A stretch of 8,444 bases of DNA from Holophagales bacterium UBA5066 (lineage in GTDB: Bacteria > Acidobacteriota > Thermoanaerobaculia > UBA5066): the NCBI GenBank assembly GCA_002414905.1, contig DIAY01000243.1:821-9264 (forward strand). The letters are read 5' to 3'. A model generated the notes under the pieces. The model did no database searches and had not been told where the DNA came from. It saw only the letters and a program-made list of their open reading frames with translations. The number at the start of each line of letters is the position of its first letter. Position 1 is the stretch's first letter. Position numbers and translations under genes: made by a program. Shown here in pieces: positions 1-5,500 of the stretch.

Positions 1-420
1 GGGCGATTCCTCGTCGCGCAGGCGGGTGTCCTGGTCGCCCGCGTCAACTCCGTCAAGACGACCCCGGTGAAGACGTTCGTCAACGTCGACGCCGGTTTCA
101 ACACCCTCATGCGGCCGGCGCTCTACGGCGCTCAGCACCGCGTCCGCGTCGTCGGCCGCACGGCGGCCCCGGCGACCCTCGACGTCGCCGGCGACGTCTG
201 CGAAACGGGCGACATCCTTGCCGAGGGGAGGCTCCTCCCGAGGCCCGAGGCGGGCGACCTCGTCGTCTTCCTCGACGCCGGCGCGTACGGCTTTGCGATG
301 GCGAGTGAATACAACGCCCGCCCGCTCCCGGCCGAGGTCCTCGTCGACGGCGACGAGGTTCGCGTCATCCGTCGCCGCGGGACGTTCGAGGAGCTGCACC
401 GCAGCGAGCCGGGAAGGTAG
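1..420 (+). CDS. lysA: Diaminopimelate decarboxylase, C-terminal part (5' end outside window)
   Basis: This PLP enzyme decarboxylates meso-diaminopimelate to L-lysine in the cytoplasm, the last step of the DAP pathway. The frame is open from base 1 and ends at TAG 418-420, giving 139 residues of a protein normally about 410-450 aa long. It begins with GRFLVAQAGVL, matching the tail of the EPGR phosphate-binding motif. Then come VDAGFNTLMRPALYGA, the VCETGD motif whose Cys (codon 199-201) completes the neighbouring subunit's active site in the family's homodimer, and DAGAYGFAMASEYN, with a Tyr (codon 286-288) expected to contact PLP. PAEVLVDG and IRRR(G)TFEEL are the usual C-terminal signature. 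An in-frame ATG/GTG near base 67 is internal, not a start. The gene looks intact and ordinary. Nothing links it functionally to the toxin-antitoxin pair that follows after a 67-bp gap. Confidence 0.95.
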   Translation, partial: GRFLVAQAGVLVARVNSVKTTPVKTFVNVDAGFNTLMRPALYGAQHRVRVVGRTAAPATLDVAGDVCETGDILAEGRLLPRPEAGDLVVFLDAGAYGFAMASEYNARPLPAEVLVDGDEVRVIRRRGTFEELHRSEPGR

Positions 421-452
421 GCGAGCGAGGACGACAGGATCACGTCGCGATC

Positions 453-481
453 TTCACGTCTGGGTAGCAAAATGCTACCCT
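453..481 (+). promoter_or_regulatory. Candidate promoter of the antitoxin-toxin operon, possibly leaderless
   Basis: TTCACG at 453-458 (4 of 6 matches to the sigma70 -35 box) is separated by 17 bases from TACCCT at 476-481 (the TANNNT form of a -10). The antitoxin ATG follows 6 bases later. No Shine-Dalgarno sequence precedes that ATG (the bases before it are CCTCTC), and TANNNT at this distance is the usual layout for leaderless transcripts in high-GC bacteria. The inverted repeat at 462-480 fills the spacer and overlaps the -10, as a repressor site would. Both boxes are weak, so this is an inference. Confidence 0.35.
462..480. promoter_or_regulatory. Perfect 8-bp inverted repeat, likely toxin-antitoxin operator
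   Basis: GGGTAGCA (462-469) and TGCTACCC (473-480) are exact reverse complements separated by AAA. The repeat ends 7 bases before the antitoxin ATG, in the only intergenic space of the cassette. Its AT-rich centre contrasts with the surrounding GC-rich DNA. Type II antitoxins with ribbon-helix-helix or similar N-terminal domains normally bind such palindromes and repress their own operon, so this is the most probable binding site for the antitoxin at 488-862. It could instead act as a small RNA hairpin if transcription starts upstream, but no T-run follows it. Confidence 0.6.
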
Positions 482-487
482 CCTCTC

Positions 488-862
488 ATGGGACAGCCGG
501 TGAAGCTCTCCGACAGCCTCGTTCTCGACGCCCGGGTCGTGGGCGAGAGCTCGCAACGATCGATTGCGGGCCAGATCGAATTCTGGGCGCGGCTCGGGCG
601 GGCGGTCGAACCGACCCTCCGAACGGAGGAGGCCCTCCGGATCAAGGCCCTGGGCGACCTGCGGCCGCTCTCGGAGTGCCTCGAACTCGTCGACACGAAG
701 GCGGGGCACGCGAGGGTCCGGGCCGTGCTCGCCTCAGGACCGTGGCCCCACTTTGAGCCGGCAAAGGGCCGGCCCGGTTTCATCGTCCGAATCGAGGAGG
801 ACGGGACGAGAACCGTCGGACGCTTCGTCAACCGGGCCTTCCGACGCGCGCCCCGGCCTTGA
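488..862 (+). CDS. ParD-like type II antitoxin
   Basis: This 124-residue protein starts MGQPVKLSDSLVLDARVVGE and continues with RSIAGQIEFWARLGRAVEP. That is the hallmark of the ParD-like antitoxin family: a short helical DNA-binding/dimerisation domain at residues 1-42. The remaining ~80 residues include LRPLSECLELVD, an HFEPAKGRPGFIVRIEEDGT segment and GRFVNRAFRR, and would be the part that contacts the toxin. It is longer than classical ParD (about 80 aa), which is usual for the versions paired with P-loop toxins. The ATG at 488 is chosen because it gives the conserved family N-terminus and directly follows the palindrome; the frame is open further upstream but without recognisable sequence. 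Its TGA stop overlaps the TTG start of the toxin gene (TTGA, 859-862), so the two are translationally coupled. Expected role: neutralise the toxin and repress the operon. Confidence 0.85.
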   Translation: MGQPVKLSDSLVLDARVVGESSQRSIAGQIEFWARLGRAVEPTLRTEEALRIKALGDLRPLSECLELVDTKAGHARVRAVLASGPWPHFEPAKGRPGFIVRIEEDGTRTVGRFVNRAFRRAPRP

Positions 863-1431
863 CCTACCCGTTCGACACGCGGCCCGTCGTCGTCGCGCTG
901 GCCGGGCCAAACGGAGCGGGCAAGTCGACCTTCTACCGCGCGCACCTCCAGGCGGCAGGGCTGAGATTTGCCAATGCCGACGACCTCTCCCGCGATCTCG
1001 GCATCGGTTCCTACGAGGCCGCCGAGGTCGCCGCGCACCTGAGACAGGCGCTGGTCGAGCAACGAGAGAGCTTCGTCTTTGAGACCGTCTTCTCCGACCC
1101 CGTCAGCGACAAGCTCTCGTTCCTGCGCGACACCGCCGTCCACGGCTACAACGTCGTCCTCTGCTTCATCGGCCTCGACAGCCCCGCTCTCAGCGAGGGG
1201 CGCGTCGCGATGCGCGTCGCCCAGGGCGGCCACGACGTCCCGTCAGAAAAGCTGCGCGCGCGCTACCCCAGGACACTCCGCAACCTCGCGGCCGCGACCC
1301 CCGACCTGCCACACGTCCTCGTCTACGACAACAGCGACATGAGTCACCCGTTCCGGCAGGTCGCCCGGCTCGAGAAGGGCAAGCTGGTCTTCGCCGCCAC
1401 GCCCGCACCCCGCTGGCTGAAGCTCAGATAG
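859..1431 (+). CDS. Zeta-type toxin (short P-loop kinase)
   Basis: The predicted protein has 190 aa. A Walker A motif, GPNGAGKST, is at residues 16-24, followed by FANADDLSRDL (36-47), EAAEVAAHLRQALVEQRESFVFETVFS (53-79), a VVLCFIGLDSP strand and the basic RVAMRVAQGGHDVP lid segment, then RARYPRTLRNL. This order, including the GGHDVP motif and FETV, is that of zeta/PezT-like kinases, which phosphorylate UDP-N-acetylglucosamine in characterised members and so poison cell-wall synthesis. It is shorter than PezT or plasmid zeta (about 250-290 aa) and lacks their C-terminal part, so the substrate is not certain. The start is TTG 859, overlapping the antitoxin stop; no other start codon gives a complete Walker A. 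There is no Shine-Dalgarno sequence, consistent with translational coupling. All core motifs are present, so the toxin looks intact. Confidence 0.85.
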   Translation: MTYPFDTRPVVVALAGPNGAGKSTFYRAHLQAAGLRFANADDLSRDLGIGSYEAAEVAAHLRQALVEQRESFVFETVFSDPVSDKLSFLRDTAVHGYNVVLCFIGLDSPALSEGRVAMRVAQGGHDVPSEKLRARYPRTLRNLAAATPDLPHVLVYDNSDMSHPFRQVARLEKGKLVFAATPAPRWLKLR

Positions 1432-1456
1432 AGCGAAGAAGCGGTCGGACCAGCGG
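1410..1456. repeat. 7-bp inverted repeat spanning the toxin stop codon
   Basis: CCGCTGG (1410-1416) and CCAGCGG (1450-1456) are exact reverse complements 33 bases apart, straddling the toxin TAG at 1429-1431. No T-run follows and the loop is large, so it is a poor terminator. It may be chance in GC-rich DNA, or may mark the junction between the toxin gene and the truncated gene downstream. Confidence 0.25.
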
Positions 1457-1469
1457 ATCGTTCAGGGCG

Positions 1470-2315
1470 GGCACAGGCGGCACCTCAGCGTCCATCGACC
1501 AGGGTGTCGGGAACGTCCCGACGTCCGGTTCGATCGCGGTCACCCCTGTGCTCGGCATTCCATGCCGCCTGACCGTGGCCGGCCCCGGGGGATCGACGAG
1601 CGCGACAGTGACGATCTCGGCCGTCCCGTCGACCTACGCCGGGACCTGGATCCTCCCCTCCTCCGCTCTAACGGCCGGGCAGAACGCCTTCCGGACGACC
1701 GGCCTGGTTCCGATGAACCCGGCGGCCGAGCCCGCGAGTGTCAGCATCAAGTTCCTCGGACATGATGGAAACGGCCCCTCCGGCCCCGAGCAGGTCTCCT
1801 CGATCTCGCCTCGTTCGACGCGGACCTGGCTCGACGTACCCGGATCCATCTTCGGCCGCGAGGCGGACTGGGACCCGATCCTGATCCGCGCCACCGTCGC
1901 GACTCTCGTCGCCCGGGGCCAGACCTGGACCGCGTCTCCGACGGGTGGATCCTACGGCCAGAGCGTCCGGGCCATCGGCACCGCCGAGGCGATCGGGTCG
2001 ACGGCTAAGGTCATCGCTGGCATCCGGCAGGACTCGCTGTTCCGGACGAATATCGTCCTCGCGAACATGAAGGAGTCGAACGCGACCGTCACGGTGAGCC
2101 TCCTCCTGCCGGACGGCACGACGGCCACGCTCCAGACCGTTTCTATCGGACCTCTCGGCTTCCTGCAGCTGAACGTCAAGGACAACCTCGGCGTGACGAA
2201 CATCACTGGCGGGAGCTTCATGATCACCTGCACGACCCCAGGGGACCAGGTGGCTGCGTATGCCTCCGTGAGCAACGCGTCGACGGCGGATCCCAGGACG
2301 CTCCTGGCTCGGTAA
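1470..2315 (+). pseudogene. 5'-truncated remnant of a secreted Ig-like/beta-sandwich protein
   Basis: The frame ending at TAA 2313-2315 is open across this stretch (about 281 codons) but has no credible start. From about 1470 it reads GTGGTSASIDQGVGNVPTSG followed by SIAVTPVLGIPCRLTVAGPGGSTSATVTIS, the second half of a bacterial Ig-like domain of the type VSIDxGVGxVxxSGSxxVxPxxTTTYTLTVTGPGG. Next comes a beta-sandwich module: WILPSSALTAGQNAFRTTGLVPMN, ASVSIKFLGHDGNG, an IAGIRQDSLFRTNIVLANMKESNATVTVSLLLPDG segment and a QVAAYASVSNASTADP end. The only in-frame start, GTG 1548, falls inside an Ig beta strand, lacks a ribosome binding site and gives no signal peptide. The most economical reading is the C-terminal end of a large secreted protein whose 5' part was deleted by recombination at the edge of the toxin-antitoxin cassette. 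No internal frameshift or stop is seen. If expressed from GTG 1548 it would be a 255-aa cytoplasmic orphan. Confidence 0.6.
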
Positions 2316-2317
2316 GG

Positions 2318-2350
2318 GACCTTCCCCAGACCTTTCCAGACACCTTCCCC
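2318..2350 (+). repeat. Three imperfect tandem 10-12 bp units after the stop codon
   Basis: GACCTTCCCCA, GACCTTTCCA and GACACCTTCCCC follow one another directly after the truncated gene's TAA and run up to the terminator hairpin. They look like a small polypyrimidine slippage repeat. No function is evident. Confidence 0.4.
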
Positions 2351-2352
2351 TC

Positions 2353-2382
2353 AGCGGGGCCGCCCTCCGGCGGCTCCGCTTT
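2353..2382 (+). terminator. Strong hairpin terminator
   Basis: AGCGGGGCCGCC (2353-2364) pairs with GGCGGCTCCGCT (2369-2380) over 12 bp with one G-U pair and a CTCC loop. It is followed by TTTCCATTT, a modest T-rich tail. It sits 37 bases after the TAA at 2315 and separates that gene from the large secreted protein gene. Its survival suggests the truncated upstream gene decayed recently or is still transcribed. Confidence 0.75.
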
Positions 2383-2391
2383 CCATTTCGA

Positions 2392-2434
2392 GGTACGGCT
2401 TAGACCTCACGCGACCTTCCGGTACGGCACAGAC
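2392..2434 (+). repeat. Short direct repeat in the intergenic region
   Basis: GGTACGGCTTAGAC (2392-2405) recurs as GGTACGGCACAGAC (2421-2434), with 12 of 14 bases identical and a 29-bp period. A spacing close to three helical turns would suit a pair of activator sites, but there is no other support for this. Confidence 0.3.
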
Positions 2435-2467
2435 TGGCTCGTAGCCTGCTGATTCCGGGCAAACCCC

Positions 2468-2493
2468 GGGGCGCCCTGCGGCCTGGCGTCCCC
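2468..2493 (+). other. GC-rich stem-loop in the intergenic region
   Basis: GGGGCGCC (2468-2475) can pair with GGCGTCCCC (2485-2493) with one bulged T and a 9-base loop. No T-run follows. In this base composition such stems are common, so its role is unknown. It lies about 105 bases before the start of the large secreted protein gene. Confidence 0.35.
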
Positions 2494-2500
2494 CTCCCGA

Positions 2501-2519
2501 CTATCTGAGATAGCATCTC
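2501..2519. promoter_or_regulatory. Overlapping inverted repeats upstream of the large secreted protein gene
   Basis: CTATCT-G-AGATAG (2501-2513) is a perfect 6-bp palindrome around one base. It shares bases with a second, GAGAT-AGC-ATCTC (2507-2519). The two cannot form as hairpins at the same time. This AT-rich island in GC-rich DNA, about 80 bases before the ATG at 2598, is where a promoter or operator would be expected. No convincing -35/-10 pair was found. Confidence 0.35.
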
Positions 2520-2556
2520 GGAGAACACCCGGGCAGCAGAGACCAACCGGAACCAG

Positions 2557-2592
2557 GTGGCTCCGATGGAGCCGCTCTACAGTCACAGGGGG
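2557..2592 (+). promoter_or_regulatory. Leader hairpin and ribosome binding site of the large secreted protein gene
   Basis: GTGGCTCC (2557-2564) pairs with GGAGCCGC (2568-2575) across a GAT loop (8 bp, one G-U). Downstream, AGGGGG at 2587-2592 lies 5 bases before ATG 2598 and is a good Shine-Dalgarno sequence, which fixes the start. The hairpin leaves the ribosome site free and may stabilise the mRNA 5' end. Confidence 0.5.
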
Positions 2593-2597
2593 CTTCG

Positions 2598-5500
2598 ATG
2601 CGTCGATTTCTCACCGCGCTACTCGCTCTCGCGGCAATCGCAGGCACGGCTTCGGAGTCCTGGGCCGGAATGCCTGCAGCACCGCCCGTCCTCGGGGAAC
2701 CGATTCCCTTTACGGGCGCGCGGACGAAGCCAAACCTCGCCCTCCTCCTGGCGCCGAAGGAGAAGGCAGACGAGAGCGAGGCGACGCACGAGGGGAAGAA
2801 GTACTGGGAAGCACGCGCGGAATGGGACGCGCTGCAGACAAGCGAGCTCCCAAGCGCTCCGATCCTCAGATCCGTAGCAGAGGAGATTTACCGCGAGCGC
2901 CTCCGGTACCGGAAGCAGGACGGTGGTCCCCAGCCTTTGAACGCGACGCTCGCCGCGGCGGGCTGGAAGTCGCTGGGGCCGACGACCGACGCGGGTCGGG
3001 TTCGCGACTACGCCTTCACGCGCGACGGTTCGAAGCTCTACGTCGCAACGGCGAACGGCGGCATCTGGCTTCTCACGCGCCAAGGCGGGGCCGGTTCCGA
3101 CTACGGGAATCCGGTGAACCTCACCGACGATCTTCCGCTCCTGACGTTCGGGACCGTCGCCGTCGCGCCCTCGAACCCGAACATCGTTTATGCCGCTACT
3201 GGTGAACAAGCCCCCGGGAGCGGCGCGAAGGTCAGCGGCCTCGGGACCCTCCGCTCCACGGACGGCGGCTCCACGTGGAACTTCAACACCATGTCCGTCC
3301 AGGGCGGCTGGTTCGACGTCGTCCCGTCGCCGTATTCATACGACCTCGACGTCCACCCGACCAACCCTGACGACGTCCTCCTCGGAACGGCCGACGGAAT
3401 CTTCCGGTCGAAAGACGGCGGCCGTACCTGGGTGAACCGGCTCCCGTCGACCGGCTCCAACTCCTATTCCTCGCTGGAACTCCGGCGCCAGGGCGTGAAC
3501 CTGGCGCGCAGCCCCGCTACCCCCAACGTCGTCTGGGCGGGCCTCTGGGGCGGCTTGGGCTACTCGACGGACGGCGGCGATACGTGGCAGGTCCTTTTCG
3601 AGGACATTGCTCAACAGGTCGGATACAACGGCCTCCCGATCCGATCTCTCGTCGCCATCGCCCCGTCGAACCCGAACCGGATCTACTGGCTCGTTGCCGG
3701 CTACGAGAACGGCAAGGGCTACTCCCAGATCGGAGTCTTCAGAAGCGACAACGGGGGGCAGGACTGGAGCACGGCGCTGGGCCCGCCCTCGGGCCAGGGT
3801 TACCCGCTCATCGCCGGCACACAGGCGTGGACCTTCCTCGGCATGGCCGTCGACCCGACGAACCCTGATCGGGTCATAGCCGGCGGCCTCGACACGTGGC
3901 GATCCGAGGACGGCGGCCTCAGCTGGACACAGATCTCGCAATGGACCCTCCCCGAGCGGCACCCGCAGTTCTGCCACGCCGACGTCGACGTCATTGCCTT
4001 TGAGCCCGGTCTTCCGAACTTCTGGATGGGGACTGACGGAGGGCTCTTCCGCTCGACGAATGGCGGCCGCTCCTTCATCTGGAAGAACGACGGCGTCGTC
4101 GCCCGGATGTTCTCCTCGCTCGCCCAGCACCCGACGGACCCATACCGCCTCTACGCGGGGACCCAGGACAACGGCACGATGCGACTTTCTGGCGACAGCA
4201 CGGCCGCATGGAAGAAGGTCTTCTTCGGCGATGGCTATGACTGCGCCGTGAACTACCAGAACCCGAACATCGTCTACGCCACGAATTACAACGGCTACAC
4301 GTCAAGAGCCGACGACGGAGGCGAGAGCGAGGAGTCGTTCCGTCTCACGACCTGTCCCGCGGACGCCAAGTCCGACGCGCAGTGCACCGTTCCGCCCGTC
4401 ACCTCCTTCCGGTCCCGGCTGGCGATGGACCCGGTCGATCCGCGCGTCCTCTACACGATGACCGACCGGATTTACCGGACGTCGAACGGGGCCGCGACCC
4501 CCTCCGACTGGCAACCCGTCTTCGCCGAGTACTTCTGCGCTGACGGCATCTCGACCCAGCCCTGCCCGGCCGTCCAGAAGAGCTACGCCAGCTGCTCGTC
4601 GATCTCGATCAACCCGCGCGACAGGAACCGCGTCGCCTTCGGTACTTCCGCCGGCTACCTCGTCATCACGGTCAACGGCTTCCAGACCACGAGTCTCCTC
4701 AACATCGGAAGCCGGATCAACGCAATCGCCTGGGACCCGGCCGACGCGAACGCGTTCTACATCGGCCTCGAGAGCGCTACGGAGGTGATCTCCGGCCAGG
4801 GGTCTCACGTCATCTGGCGCATCGCCTCGCTCGACCAGTCGCAGAAGACCGCTGCTGCTGCGGCGTCTGGCATCGGGGTCCCGGTCACGTACGCCGGCGG
4901 TTCGTTTAGCTACTCCGCTCCTGTCGACAGCCTCGCCATCTCACCCACTGACGCGAACCTGATGTTTGCCGGGACGAAGTACGGGATCTTCCGCTCGGCG
5001 AACAAGGGCCAGTCCTGGAGCCGCTTCGGCGATGACTTCCCGGCGACGTGGGTCTCGTACCTCCTCTTCTCGCCCGACGGTAGCAAGCTCCGTGCGGCGA
5101 CCTGGGGCCGCGGGATGTGGGAGATCAACCCGCTCGGAGGCTCGACGGGGCCGACGTCGCCCCCGACCGCCGACTTTGCCTTCAGCCCGACGAGCCCAAA
5201 ACCCGGGCAGAGCATTTCGTTCTTCGACCGTTCGCAGGGCGGCGCCTCCAGCTGGACCTGGGCGTTCGGCGACGGGACGCCCTCGTCCGTTCAGAACCCG
5301 ACGAAGGTCTACTCGAATCCCGGCACGTTCAACGTTACCCTGACCGCCAGGAACGCCGTGGGGAGCCGGTCGGTGACGAAGGCCGTCACGGTGAGCTATG
5401 GGTCCACGGGGACCGGGAATGTCTACACGTACCTTCTGCCGATCGTCCTGACGAACTCCGGCGCTGGTGGCGCCTTCTTCACGTCCGAGCTGACGCTGAC

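Noticed and set aside
67..420. A separate 117-aa gene starting at 67
   Set aside because: The frame is open to base 1 and the upstream residues (GRFLVAQAGVL) belong to diaminopimelate decarboxylase, so this is only an internal start.
475..1233. A 252-codon minus-strand frame across the toxin-antitoxin genes
   Set aside because: It is antisense to two genes with conserved motifs, and its composition is a shadow of GC-rich codons.
2316..2597. Possible small gene or RNA gene in the intergenic stretch
   Set aside because: No frame with a good start and ribosome site was seen apart from the overlap with the large gene, and the hairpins do not match any RNA family that I recognise.
4851..4863. 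Run of GCT/GCG codons (CTGCTGCTG) as a microsatellite
   Set aside because: It encodes a short alanine stretch (AAAAA) between propeller blades and is too short to be a repeat element.
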